In this document: in pieces, positions 10,479-19,422 of the stretch
Layout: the number at the start of each line of letters is the position of its first letter
Position numbering within the stretch: position 1 is the stretch's first letter
Source of the DNA: Humisphaera borealis
GTDB taxonomy: Bacteria > Planctomycetota > Phycisphaerae > Tepidisphaerales > Tepidisphaeraceae
Assembly: GCF_015169395.1 (NCBI RefSeq)
Contig: NZ_CP063458.1
Span: 6,076,001-6,140,000, forward strand
Length of the DNA stretch: 64,000 nt
Direction: 5' to 3'
Position numbers and translations under genes: made by a program
Notes under the pieces: model-generated
What the model was told of the DNA's origin: nothing
Database searches by the model: none
Seen by the model: only the letters and a program-made list of their open reading frames with translations

Positions 10479-10550
10479 GGCCCCATCGTCTAGCGGTTAG
10501 GACACGGCCCTTTCAAGGCCGCGACACGGGTTCGATTCCCGTTGGGGTCA
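10479..10550 (+). tRNA. tRNA-Glu (anticodon TTC)
   Basis: A full cloverleaf can be folded. The acceptor arm GGCCCCA pairs with TGGGGTC at the 3' end with one G-U pair. The D-arm lies in the TCGTCTAGCGGTTAGGAC region. The anticodon stem CGGCC/GGCCG encloses loop CTTTCAA with anticodon TTC, and the T-arm ACGGG-TTCGATT-CCCGT is canonical. The CCA tail is not encoded. A hairpin follows about 25 bp downstream. Confidence 0.96.
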
Positions 10551-10573
10551 TCCGCGAATCATCGCAGCGTCAG

Positions 10574-10603
10574 GAAGCCACCGGAACTCCCGGTGGCTTC
10601 TTG
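10574..10603 (+). terminator. Hairpin terminator after tRNA-Glu
   Basis: A perfect 11-bp stem GAAGCCACCGG / CCGGTGGCTTC with loop AACTC is followed by only a short T pair. It lies just downstream of the tRNA and upstream of the BlaI-type promoter, so it probably ends the tRNA transcript. Confidence 0.6.
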
Positions 10604-10662
10604 CGTTGCGCGGCGGGGCCGCAGCCTCGCCGATTCAAAACCTGTCCTCGACATTTTTTCGC

Positions 10663-10719
10663 TTGACGACAGTCGTCGTCGATCCTATCTTTCCGCCATC
10701 GACGACAAGTGTCGTCGAT
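10663..10719 (+). promoter_or_regulatory. Promoter with two palindromic operators for the BlaI-type repressor
   Basis: A sigma-70-like promoter can be read: -35 TTGACG at 10663-10668, a 17-bp spacer, -10 TATCTT at 10686-10691. A short palindrome GACGAC-A-GTCGTC (10665-10677) overlaps the -35 and spacer. A larger palindrome with 10-bp arms ATCGACGACA / TGTCGTCGAT (10698-10719) lies just after the -10. Both share the GACGACA/TGTCGTC half-site. BlaI/MecI repressors bind such dyads in their own promoters, so autoregulation of the two-gene operon is the likely reading. Confidence 0.7.
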
Positions 10720-10753
10720 TTTCGTTCCCGCGCGTTTTCCCAGGAGCTTTCCC

Positions 10754-11200
10754 ATGCCCGATCCCCAGGGCACGCTGACCGCCGCCCAGTACGAGATCAT
10801 GGTCGTCGTCTGGGATGCCGGCGACGCCGGGGTTGGCGTGACCGACATCTGGCAGGCGACCGCCGGCCGGCGGGAGGTCGCCCGGACCACCGTCCTGAAC
10901 CTCGTCGACCGGCTTGAGAAGCGCGGCTGGCTGCGTCGGACGGCCGACGGGAATTCCTACCGCTATACCGCCGCCATCCCGCGCAGCCAGGCCGAATCGA
11001 AACTCGCCTCCGGATTCCTGTCTGAGTTTTTCGACGGCTCGGCGGTGCAAATGGTCCAAAGTCTCCTCGGATCCGACGAACTCTCCGGGGCTGACATCGG
11101 CAAGCTTCGACGCCTGCTCGATGAAGCCTCCAAAGCCAGATCGTCGTCCGCCACCGACGACGCGAAGGGCCAACCGCCGCCGAAGGGAGGCCAATCATGA
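10754..11200 (+). CDS. BlaI/MecI/CopY-family transcriptional repressor
   Basis: The 148-residue protein has a winged helix covering residues about 5-75: LTAAQYEIMVVVWDAG, then the recognition helix region RTTVLNLVDRLEKRGWL and wing RRTADGNSYRYTA. The C-terminal dimerisation part ends in a polar Ser/Lys/Pro tail. The start at 10754 follows AGGAGC and removes a 15-residue upstream extension that would run through the operator. The stop overlaps the start of the M56 peptidase gene by 4 bases (ATGA), so the pair is translationally coupled. In the BlaI-BlaR1 scheme the repressor is cleaved or released after the membrane peptidase senses a signal. No beta-lactamase lies nearby, so the signal here is unknown. 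Confidence 0.92.
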   Translation: MPDPQGTLTAAQYEIMVVVWDAGDAGVGVTDIWQATAGRREVARTTVLNLVDRLEKRGWLRRTADGNSYRYTAAIPRSQAESKLASGFLSEFFDGSAVQMVQSLLGSDELSGADIGKLRRLLDEASKARSSSATDDAKGQPPPKGGQS

Positions 11201-13812
11201 GCTGGCCGACCACCGATGCACTCCTTTCCACCGACCAGGCGCTATTTGCCGTCAGCCTGTCGCTGGCGGTGATCGTCGCCGGCGGGCTGGGGCTGGGTCT
11301 TGCCTGGCTGACCCGGCGACGTCCCGCGCCGCTGCGCTACGGCCTCATGCTCTCGTCGCTCGGTATCGCGGTGCTGTCGCCGCTCCTGACCGTCATCTCG
11401 CAGCAGGCAAAGCTCGGCTGGCTTCGCGTGACACCGCCCGACGTCGCGCCTGCCGTCCACGCCGCCGAGCATCTGCCTGCGTCTGCGGCGTTCGACGGCG
11501 AGACCCTTCCGCCGGCAGTCTCGGCCAAAGTGGTTGCCGTCGCTCCGTCTATGCCGGCCATCCCATGGACGCGCGTTATCGCCACCGCTCTGATCGCCGT
11601 TTGGATCCTGGGCGCCCTGATCTCACTTTGGCGGATCGGCTGGGGCGTGGTCCGCCTGCGGAGGTTCATCCTGACGCTGCGTCCGTGCGAAGACCGGGCG
11701 GCGACCGCACTGCTGCGGCGCGCCGCCGAACTGCTCGCGCTGCGGCGCCGGCCGGCGATGCTCGTCTCGGACGCACTGCCCGTGCCGATGGTGATCGGCC
11801 TGCGTCGGCCGATCGTCGTGCTTCCAGCGCAACTGCCGCGACGGCTCGACACCGAAAAACTCGAAGCCGTCCTGCTGCACGAGACGGCCCATATCGCGCA
11901 TGGCGACCTCTGGGTCGGCCTCTTCCAGCGACTGGCGGGCGCGGCGTTCTGGTGGTGCCCGCTGATCCACAGCCTCAATCGCCGCATCTCCGACCTCCGC
12001 GAAGACATCTGCGACAACTACGTCCTCAACGTGCAGGGAGACGGGCTGAAGCTGGCCGAGGTTCTTGTGGACCTCGCCGAGCTCGCCCAATCGCGCCACT
12101 GGAAACCATTCGTCTGCGCCATGGGCGCGATCGACGAACGCCCCGGCCTGGAACGACGAATCACCCGATTGCTGCAAAGGAGAAACACCATGACCCGCAT
12201 GAATCGAATGGCCCTGGTCGGAACGCTCGGCTCCGGACTGCTCATCGGCGGGGCGATCCTCGCGACGACAGTTCGGGCGGCCGACGAAGCCAAGCCGGCC
12301 GACGACACGGCTGCGTCCAAACCGGCGACGGGCGCCGCGACGATGCTTTCCGCCCCGGACTTCTGGGAAAAGACCGGCGCCGATACCAGGCACGACTTCA
12401 GCGCCGAGACCGCCAACGAAATCCGCCGAGTCGCCGCCGACAAAGCGACCAGTGTCTTGCTGCGGGTCCGGGCGATGAAGCTCGCCTGCGACTTGGCCGG
12501 CGACTCGCGCTCGGCTCCGACACTGTCGGCCGAGGACGTCCGCACGGCCCTTTCGTCCGCGATGAGCCACCTGGAAAAAAATCTCGCCGACGAGACCATC
12601 GGCAAGTTCGCCGCCGAGATGGGCTTTACGCACGTCATCGTCTCTCCGAAAACCAACGATGACGGCACCTGGGTTCTGATCGAGTCGATCGACGAGGCAC
12701 GCCGCGGCGGGCTGAACATCCGCGTCGACCGCAAGACATCGAAGGTGACGAAAGTCGACCACTGGGGAAAAGTCACCGAACGTCTGGTCCCGCCGGCCGC
12801 CGAAGCCGCGGACCAGCCGTTCACCGCAAAGATCGCTCTGAGGCAGACCGACGCCGCGAAAACAACCACCACGCTCCAGGCGACCCTCAAGGGAACGGCC
12901 GGCAAACCCTGGCAGTCGCAACTCAGCGGCAAGCTCAAACAGACCGTGGATCTGACCATCGTCGCGCTACCGCAGACCCAGCCGCAGCAATACTCGGCGG
13001 CCTTCAAAATCACCGAAGGCGACAACATCCTGTCGGCTCCCAGATTGACCGTGCTCGACAACCAGGCCGGCAGCGTGACGATCCAGATGCAGGACGGGTC
13101 GGAGTTGTCGATCGAAGTAACGATCGCCTCGGGCCGTCTGGCGGATCGCGCGATCGGTCACGCACCTGCCGCGGCAGTCGTCCCGGCACCCCGTTTCGTT
13201 GATACCGAAGAGATCAAAGTCGCGATGCGCGAAGCGGCCAGGCGGCTCTTGGAGTTGGATCAGCAGATTGAGGTGGCCCGGCAATCGCTCCTGGAAGGCC
13301 ATCCCAAATTGGTGGCGCTGAAACAGCAGGCCGCCTCGCTCCGCGGCCAGCTCGACGCGATGAAAGGTCAGATGCAAACCAGCGTCGCGCTGGAACCGGC
13401 GGCGGCGCAGGCGCCAAAGGTGCGGGCGACGGAGAACACCTTCGTTGTGAGGACCGCCGAGCTCGAGCTCGTTCGGGCCAGGGTCCGTGCGTCGATGCTC
13501 GACGCCGACGAGCAAACCCGCCGGCGCGGTGAAGCGCAGCTGTCGGACATCGACGTCCAGCAGGCAGAACTGAACGTCGTCCAGGCCAGGACCCGCTACG
13601 AGACTGCCACCGGAACGCGCTACGATCTGCGACGCGCGGAGCTCGAACTGGCCCGAGCCAAGGCGACGGCGGCGGCAACGGGTGCCGACGAGAGCACGCG
13701 AAAAAAGATCGCGGCGCAGCTCGCCGACATCGACGTGCAACTGGCCGAACTGGTGGTCGAACGGGCTCGCCTCCAGTACGAAACGGGGATCGGCGGCAAG
13801 GGCGAGCGATAA
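11197..13812 (+). CDS. M56 (BlaR1-like) membrane metallopeptidase with long non-standard C-terminal region
   Basis: The 871-residue protein begins with membrane helices (about 15-38, 50-68, 128-150). The M56 zinc-peptidase domain has H-E-T-A-H at residues 228-232 and a probable third ligand in LREDICDNYV near 270. A hydrophobic segment at about 335-355 ends at TVRAADEA. Beyond it the protein has no penicillin-binding sensor domain. Instead there is a region with ILSAPRLTVLDNQAGSVTI (about 610-630), reminiscent of secretin cores, then an Ala/Glu/Arg-rich coiled-coil tail with a tandem repeat of about 55 residues (about 755-865). It overlaps the repressor gene by 4 bases and has a good ribosome site (GGGAGG). 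Presumably it derepresses the operon; the input is unknown. Confidence 0.88.
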   Translation: MSWPTTDALLSTDQALFAVSLSLAVIVAGGLGLGLAWLTRRRPAPLRYGLMLSSLGIAVLSPLLTVISQQAKLGWLRVTPPDVAPAVHAAEHLPASAAFDGETLPPAVSAKVVAVAPSMPAIPWTRVIATALIAVWILGALISLWRIGWGVVRLRRFILTLRPCEDRAATALLRRAAELLALRRRPAMLVSDALPVPMVIGLRRPIVVLPAQLPRRLDTEKLEAVLLHETAHIAHGDLWVGLFQRLAGAAFWWCPLIHSLNRRISDLREDICDNYVLNVQGDGLKLAEVLVDLAELAQSRHWKPFVCAMGAIDERPGLERRITRLLQRRNTMTRMNRMALVGTLGSGLLIGGAILATTVRAADEAKPADDTAASKPATGAATMLSAPDFWEKTGADTRHDFSAETANEIRRVAADKATSVLLRVRAMKLACDLAGDSRSAPTLSAEDVRTALSSAMSHLEKNLADETIGKFAAEMGFTHVIVSPKTNDDGTWVLIESIDEARRGGLNIRVDRKTSKVTKVDHWGKVTERLVPPAAEAADQPFTAKIALRQTDAAKTTTTLQATLKGTAGKPWQSQLSGKLKQTVDLTIVALPQTQPQQYSAAFKITEGDNILSAPRLTVLDNQAGSVTIQMQDGSELSIEVTIASGRLADRAIGHAPAAAVVPAPRFVDTEEIKVAMREAARRLLELDQQIEVARQSLLEGHPKLVALKQQAASLRGQLDAMKGQMQTSVALEPAAAQAPKVRATENTFVVRTAELELVRARVRASMLDADEQTRRRGEAQLSDIDVQQAELNVVQARTRYETATGTRYDLRRAELELARAKATAAATGADESTRKKIAAQLADIDVQLAELVVERARLQYETGIGGKGER

Positions 13813-13993
13813 GTGACAGACGGGGTGGCGGCGGCGACGGGACCGTCGAAGATTGCACCTTCGGGTTGAGGCGTAACGCCACGCAAACCCATCATGGTTC
13901 GCACGGTCGCCTGGCTGTCGCATCAGACACGCCATGTCACGCACCCCTTGCGTTCGCGCGCACTCCGCCCCGAAAACGTTCCGCGAACAGGCG

Positions 13994-14025
13994 GCACGGG
14001 TCGCCGGCACTCCGGCGACCCGTGC
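13994..14025. terminator. Perfect 14-bp hairpin between convergent genes
   Basis: GCACGGGTCGCCGG and CCGGCGACCCGTGC flank the loop CACT. It lies between the convergent ends of the M56 peptidase and DUF1501 genes and could stop transcription from both sides, although T-runs are lacking. Its core matches the CACGGGTCGCCGG words of the larger elements at 19423 and 30532, so it may be a minimal member of that repeat family. Confidence 0.55.
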
Positions 14026-14060
14026 TGCAAGCCGTCACTTGGCAGTCATGCCAGGTTCGT

Positions 14061-15335
14061 TCACCCGAACAACGCCGCAATCGGCTTGCCCTGATCGGTG
14101 ATCGGCACCGGGCGGTCGCCGTCGTACAGGTTCTTGGTGTAATCGATCCCCAGCGCCGCGTGGATGGTGGCGAAGAAGTCGGGCACGCTGACGGGGTCTT
14201 TCACGATCTTCTTCGACAACTCGTCGGTCTCGCCATAGGCACCGGTGTGTCTCAGGCCGCCGCCGGCGAGCACGCAACTGAAGCACGAACCCTGGTGCCC
14301 GCGGCCGCCGCCACTGTCGAACTGCGGCGGACGACCGAACTCGCCGGTGATGACGATCAGCGTCTTGTCGAGGAGCTTGCGGCTCTCCAGGTCGATCATG
14401 AGTGCCGACATCGCATCGTCCAGGTCCTTGATTAGCTCGTGCTGTTTCAGGATGCCGGCGTTGTGGACGTCCCAGCCGGTGCCGTTGAGGAAGTTGAGGT
14501 TGTGCGACACTTCGATGAACCGCACGCCCCGTTCGATCAACCGGCGCGACAGCAGGCAGCGCTGCCCGAATTCTCCGCCGTAGCCGGCGCGGAGGTCGGC
14601 CTTTTCCTCGTCCAGGCGGAACGCGCGGGTGAACTCCGGCCCGCTCAGTTTCAGGCTCTGATCGATCGCCATTTCGTAGTCGCGCAGGTGAGAGTCGCTG
14701 GCAGCGCCCTGGTTCTTGCGCAGCGTCGCCAGCAACGATTCGCGGCGACCCTGGCGATCGGCGGTAATGCCTTCCGGCCGCGACAGGCCCGCAGGACCCT
14801 GGCTGGTGTCGGTCAGGTAAAGGTAGCTGTCCCTGGCACCGAGGAAGCCCGGGCCACGGGTGACATTGGGGTACCCGATCAATACGTAAGGCGGCGCGCT
14901 GTCCGCCGCCGCGCCACGCTCGTGCGCGATCATCGACCCCAGCGACGGATAGACCACCGTCCCGCTCACCGGGCGACCGGTGTGCATGCGGTTGGTCGCG
15001 GCGGCGTGCTCGTCGATCACCTCGTGGTTGATCGTGCGAACTGCCGTCACGCGGTCCATCAGCTTCGCGACCTTCGGAAGGTGCTCACAGACCTCCACGC
15101 CTTTCACTGCGGTCTTGATGCTCGGGTAGTACGAGCCGGCGACCTTCTTCTTCGGGTCGCCGAGCGCCTTGGGATCGAAGGTATCGATCTGCGACATACC
15201 ACCGCCGAGCCAGATCGAGATCACGTGCTCGGCCTTGCCCTTGAGCAGGGGGGCGGAAGAGTCGGCGGCGAAGCTGAGTTTTGAAGCCGCGGCAGCCGCG
15301 GCGGCGGAAGCGAGGAATTGTCGGCGGTTGAGCAT
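14061..15335 (-). CDS. DUF1501 domain protein
   Basis: The 424-residue protein starts [20 protein letters not shown], a twin-arginine-type export signal. The DUF1501 core is clear: [20 protein letters not shown] near residue 36, [33 protein letters not shown], and [20 protein letters not shown] with [15 protein letters not shown] near the end. It is shorter than the copy at 6245 (498 residues) and its conserved motifs differ in detail, so the two are paralogues rather than a recent duplication. It lies downstream of the 1235-residue cytochrome c/DUF1553 gene on the same strand, separated by a spacer that is almost entirely an inverted-repeat element. Confidence 0.93.
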   Translation of the reverse strand: MLNRRQFLASAAAAAAASKLSFAADSSAPLLKGKAEHVISIWLGGGMSQIDTFDPKALGDPKKKVAGSYYPSIKTAVKGVEVCEHLPKVAKLMDRVTAVRTINHEVIDEHAAATNRMHTGRPVSGTVVYPSLGSMIAHERGAAADSAPPYVLIGYPNVTRGPGFLGARDSYLYLTDTSQGPAGLSRPEGITADRQGRRESLLATLRKNQGAASDSHLRDYEMAIDQSLKLSGPEFTRAFRLDEEKADLRAGYGGEFGQRCLLSRRLIERGVRFIEVSHNLNFLNGTGWDVHNAGILKQHELIKDLDDAMSALMIDLESRKLLDKTLIVITGEFGRPPQFDSGGGRGHQGSCFSCVLAGGGLRHTGAYGETDELSKKIVKDPVSVPDFFATIHAALGIDYTKNLYDGDRPVPITDQGKPIAALFG

Positions 15336-15363
15336 GATTGCACTTCGATAAAAGCTTCTTCAT

Positions 15364-15574
15364 CCCCTCTCCCCTGTACTCGGGGGAGAGGGTCAGGGTG
15401 AGGGGCCGAACGTCGGGCGTCGTTCCGTTGTAAAGCTCTTGAACTTTGAGAGTTGGAGGATGAACGTTCAACGTTCAGCTTCCAACTCTCATCCGCCGTA
15501 GATCTTCGACTGGCGGCGACACCTCACGTTCGGCCCCTCACCCCAGCCCTCTCCCCCGACTACAGGGGAGAGGG
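15364..15574. repeat. Long inverted-repeat element, CTCTCCCCTGTA family, copy A
   Basis: The left end has CTCTCCCCTGTA, GGGGAGAGGG and CAGGGTGAGGGGCCGAACG. The right end has CACGTTCGGCCCCTCACCCC, CCCTCTCCCC and TACAGGGGAGAGGG, an imperfect inverted copy. A weaker nested inverted pair sits inside (GAGAGTTGGA near 15448 and TCCAACTCTC near 15481). A second copy with nearly the same ends but a different middle lies at 36194-36388. It fills the spacer between two minus-strand genes. Confidence 0.85.
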
Positions 15575-15582
15575 AGCAAGGA

Positions 15583-18500
15583 CTACGGCATCCACACAAA
15601 CTCCCGGTTGTTCACCAGGGTCCAGACCACGTCTTCGTACGTTTCACGCCACTGCTTCTGCAGCCGGGGGTCGGCCGGCGGGCCGGTGCGGGCACGCTGT
15701 TCCATCTCCACCTTGATCACATTGGCTTCCGACACCAGGTGGTTCGACCACGTCACCCGCGACAGAGGCGGCGGGGGCTCGGGCATCTTGATCGCCGACG
15801 CCGGCGTCAATCGCGTGGAGAATCCTTCCGACAGTGCTTCCACCAGCGGCGCTTTCTCCGCCGCCGTCGGCTGGCGACCCAGCACCCGTAGGAACAACGC
15901 TTCGGCGAGCGTCTCCGGCGATTCGGCCTTCACCGCCAGCTCGGCGATGCCGCTGCCCATCGCGGCCCGCGTCGTCCAGACCGACACGATGCTGTTGGCC
16001 AGCACGCCGGGCTGAAGGACGTTCGGATCGGTCTCGCGATCGGTCCGCGGGCTCTGCCGCGATCCGGTCCAGCCGAAGGCTTCGAGCACGTCGGTGACCG
16101 CCTGTGCCCGCGGCAGGCTCAGGCTCGGCCGATCACGCTCGTTCGACAGGCTCGCGAACTCCCACGCCCGCTTCGGATAGCCGAGCGAGATCATCGTGTT
16201 CGCAGGCCGGCGGGCGTCGGGGTCGAAGGTGATTTCCTCGGTTTCGATCGGCTGTCCGCTGACGGCAAACAGCGAATCGACCACCTGCTCGGCGGTCAGC
16301 CGTCGGCGCTCGGGGGCGTTGAAGAATCGCTTCTCGGGGACCGCTGTCAGGTTGTGCCCGGTCGACTGCCGCTGATACGCCTGCGACGTCATGATCGTCC
16401 GCTGCAGTTGCCGCAGGTCGTAACCGCCGGCGACGAACTCGCGGGCGAGCCATTCGAGCATGTCGGGATGGCTGGCGGCGTGGCCTTCCCAATCGTGGGC
16501 GGGCTCGACGATGCCCGCGCCCATCAGCTTCCGCCAGATGCGGTTGGCGATGACCTGGGCGAACCGCTTGTTCTGCGGCGTGGTGATCAGTGCCGCCAGC
16601 CGCTCGCGCGTGTCGGTCGGCTTGATCATCATCGCGTCGAGCGATTCGTCGTCGGTCCGGCCGGTGGCTGCGGCGAACGGCCAGATCGGCTTGATCGGTT
16701 CACCCGGCTTGAGCGTCACCTTGATGAGCGACTCGCGGGCTTTCTTTTCAAAGAATGCCGCCGGCACGGTGCTGCTCTTGGGGACCGACACCGTCTTGCG
16801 CTCGAACATGGCCGCCAGAGCGTACAGGTCCTGCTGCTTGGTGCTGTGGTAGGGGGAATCGTGGCAGCGGGCGCACTGCAGTTCGATGCCCAGGAAAGCC
16901 TCGCCGATGATGTGCCCCTTGGCAGCGAATGGCGCATCGTTGTCGGCCGCCAGGCCGAAGCCGGCGGCGCCGCCTTCACGCTCGCTGCCGCGGAGCAGGA
17001 TCAGCTCCGTCACCATGCGGTCCATCGGTTTGTTGTCGGTGAGTGACTCGTGCAGAAACCACCGGAAAGGCCCGGTGTTGTTCAGGCTCGGCTTGAGCAT
17101 GTTCGGGTTTTCGGCCAGCACGTCCTGCCAGTAGCTCACCCAGTGGTCGGCCCAGCGCGGGTCGGCGAGCAGCTTATCAATCGCCTTGGCTCGTTTGTCG
17201 GAAGATCCGTCGGTCAGGAACGCCCGGAGCTCGGCTTCCGTCGGCGGCACGCCGACCGTGTCGAAGTACGCCCGGCGAAGGAACGCCGCATCGTCCACCA
17301 CCGGCGGAACCGCCACCTGTTCCGGCGAGATCGGCGGGGCGGGCCACGCGGCGCCGTTCTTGATCCAGGCTTCCAGCGTTGCGACCTGCTTCTCGGTCAG
17401 GCCCTTGCCCTGCGGGGGCATGCGGACGTCTTCTTCCTTGCTCTTGATGCGCGCGATCAATTCGCTCGCCGATACGTCACCCGGCACGACCGCAGGCTTC
17501 TCCGATTCACCGGCCTTGAGCGCCGCCTCGCGGGTGTTCAGCCGCAAGCCGCCTTTCTCCTTCTCGCCATGGCAGCGGAAGCACTGCTCGTTCAGCAGCG
17601 GCAGCACCTCGGCGTGGAACTGCTTGGTCTGCGGGGTGACCGCCGACGACTCGGCAATCGCGCGATCGATCTTGGCCTTGATGAACCCGTCGATCGGGTG
17701 CCCGCCGGCGGCGGGCGTGGGGCCGGGGTTCTGCTTCGCCCAGGCCGTCGCCGCCTCGTGCCGCTTCTGCCAGAAGGCATCCATCGTGGCTGCGGCAGTG
17801 CAGCGGGTGACTTCATCGACGACTTCCAGCGACTTCTCCGCAGCCGCCAATCGGTCCTCCACCGCGGCATCGGTCAGCGGGATCGGCGACTGATCGACCG
17901 CCGACGACGACAGCAGGCTGTACGCCTTGCCGTCGGGAGACAGCACGGCGACCAGCGCCTCGCCGGGCTCGGCACGGAACTTCTCCCCGCCGACGATCGT
18001 TTCCAAGATGATCCGGCACTTACCGTCCGGCGGCACGATGGCATCGCCGAACGATTCCTGCATCTCGTAGCCGACCGCCCGCACGCCCGGCAGCGGCGGT
18101 TGCGGAATCGGGCTCACCGGCTGGTGCCCGTCGGTGGAGCCGGAAATCGTCTTGTTACGGACAACAACCTGCCCGTTGACCCAGAGCCGGGCCAAACCGC
18201 GCGTGCGAATGACGAACTTGCGCTCGCCGGGCGTCAGCGTGACATCCGCCGCAAGGCGGGCCAGCACCGGCGCGTCCCAGCTGTCGCGAACGCCCCAGGC
18301 GTCGTATCGGAACGGCAGCCGGTGGAGCAGCGTTTCGTTGGCAGCCCAACGGGCAGTTTCGGGCGGGACTTTCTCGTCGACGTTCAGCCAGCGGTTATGC
18401 GCGGCGAGCCCTTCGTGGAAGGTCGCCAGCACCTTGCCGGCGGGGATCGGACCGACCTCGGGCATGATTTCCGGTGCCGGCTTGGCAACCACTTCGCCGC

Positions 18501-19290
18501 CGACGCGCTTGAAGCGCGACTTCATGACCGAGTCGGCGAGCACTTCGCGATGGATCGCGATGCCGTCGAGCAGGCCGCGGAAGCTGTTGGCCGTGCCGCC
18601 CTGCGAAGCGCCGATCCAGATTGCGTCTTCATCCACGACGGGGGCATCGGTCGTTTCGCCGCCCATGTCCCATTTGCCGGGCAGCGCGTTGCCGTCGATC
18701 CAGCCCTTGATGGTCTTGGGTTCGCCGAACTTGTACGACACCGCGACATGATGCCAGCCGGTATTCCGCGAGAACCCGGTGTTGCTCGTCCAGCGGTGCC
18801 AGTGGGCATCCGACTTGGCGACGCCGGCTGCCGGCTTGGACGCGAACAGGAAGTTGATGCAGGCCTTGCCGCCGCTCTCGCGGATGCGCATGGCCCAGTT
18901 CTGGTTGTCGCGGGGGAAGTTGGCGGCGCCGGTTCGACCCTTACCGATGATGTAGAAGTTCTCGCCGGCCTTGAAGTCGTCGAGCTTGACCCAGGCTTCG
19001 ATGGTGATCGCGTCGCCGTTGGTGAAATCGAACGGGCTGTTGGCACCCGGATCTTCCATGACGAACCGCGCGCCGCCACCGTCGAACTTGACGGCGAGGT
19101 TGTTCGCGTCGGCATCGGGGAACTCCGGCGGCCGGCGACCCGGGACGTCACGATGGACGCCGCCGACGGCGGTCAGCTTGGTGGTCTCCTCCTGTCCGAA
19201 CTCCCAGCGGGCGACCGGAGCGGCAAAGGACTGCCCGCCGAACAGAGCGGCGACCGCGACGACGTGGATGGCGAGGGATGTAAGTCTCAT
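15583..19290 (-). CDS. LamG-like / PSCyt1 / DUF1549 / DUF1553 secreted protein
   Basis: This is a 1235-residue exported protein. The ATG at 19288-19290 (MRLTSLAIHVVAVAALF) gives a signal peptide; 80 upstream codons are open but run into the CACGGGTC repeat. The mature N-terminus is a LamG/concanavalin-like domain (about 25-245: GDAITIEAWVKLDDF, GWIDGNALPGKWDMGG). A beta-rich module at about 290-400 contains LARLWVNGQVVVRN. The PSCyt1-type haem site EQCFRCHGEKEKGGLRLNT is near residue 570. DUF1549 (AYFDTVGVPPTEAELRAFL, CARCHDSPYHSTKQQD) and DUF1553 (ANRIWRKLMGAGIVEPAHDW) follow. It pairs with the downstream DUF1501 gene. The LamG domain suggests carbohydrate contact, which is inference. Confidence 0.92.
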   Translation of the reverse strand: MRLTSLAIHVVAVAALFGGQSFAAPVARWEFGQEETTKLTAVGGVHRDVPGRRPPEFPDADANNLAVKFDGGGARFVMEDPGANSPFDFTNGDAITIEAWVKLDDFKAGENFYIIGKGRTGAANFPRDNQNWAMRIRESGGKACINFLFASKPAAGVAKSDAHWHRWTSNTGFSRNTGWHHVAVSYKFGEPKTIKGWIDGNALPGKWDMGGETTDAPVVDEDAIWIGASQGGTANSFRGLLDGIAIHREVLADSVMKSRFKRVGGEVVAKPAPEIMPEVGPIPAGKVLATFHEGLAAHNRWLNVDEKVPPETARWAANETLLHRLPFRYDAWGVRDSWDAPVLARLAADVTLTPGERKFVIRTRGLARLWVNGQVVVRNKTISGSTDGHQPVSPIPQPPLPGVRAVGYEMQESFGDAIVPPDGKCRIILETIVGGEKFRAEPGEALVAVLSPDGKAYSLLSSSAVDQSPIPLTDAAVEDRLAAAEKSLEVVDEVTRCTAAATMDAFWQKRHEAATAWAKQNPGPTPAAGGHPIDGFIKAKIDRAIAESSAVTPQTKQFHAEVLPLLNEQCFRCHGEKEKGGLRLNTREAALKAGESEKPAVVPGDVSASELIARIKSKEEDVRMPPQGKGLTEKQVATLEAWIKNGAAWPAPPISPEQVAVPPVVDDAAFLRRAYFDTVGVPPTEAELRAFLTDGSSDKRAKAIDKLLADPRWADHWVSYWQDVLAENPNMLKPSLNNTGPFRWFLHESLTDNKPMDRMVTELILLRGSEREGGAAGFGLAADNDAPFAAKGHIIGEAFLGIELQCARCHDSPYHSTKQQDLYALAAMFERKTVSVPKSSTVPAAFFEKKARESLIKVTLKPGEPIKPIWPFAAATGRTDDESLDAMMIKPTDTRERLAALITTPQNKRFAQVIANRIWRKLMGAGIVEPAHDWEGHAASHPDMLEWLAREFVAGGYDLRQLQRTIMTSQAYQRQSTGHNLTAVPEKRFFNAPERRRLTAEQVVDSLFAVSGQPIETEEITFDPDARRPANTMISLGYPKRAWEFASLSNERDRPSLSLPRAQAVTDVLEAFGWTGSRQSPRTDRETDPNVLQPGVLANSIVSVWTTRAAMGSGIAELAVKAESPETLAEALFLRVLGRQPTAAEKAPLVEALSEGFSTRLTPASAIKMPEPPPPLSRVTWSNHLVSEANVIKVEMEQRARTGPPADPRLQKQWRETYEDVVWTLVNNREFVWMP

Positions 19291-19422
19291 GGGATCAGGA
19301 AAAAGTACCCAGTACGCATGTCGTTCGTTGGACCGGCAATTGTCGTTCCCGCGGTCTGTTTTGGGAAGCCATTTCGGCGTTCGTTGTCGGTCTTTACCCG
19401 CGCGGCAGTGTGACGGGTACCA

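Noticed and set aside
10754-13812. Beta-lactam resistance operon
   Set aside because: The repressor and M56 peptidase fit the Bla plan, but there is no beta-lactamase or penicillin-binding sensor domain in the peptidase.
15453-15716. Short coding frame in the CTCTCCCC repeat (translated words such as LTPALSPDYRGEG)
   Set aside because: Equivalent words appear from both repeat copies and in both orientations; this is translation of the repeat, not a gene.
17050-19413. 787-codon plus-strand frame opposite the LamG/DUF1553 gene
   Set aside because: It is the complement of a clear secreted cytochrome-type protein and has no motif of its own.
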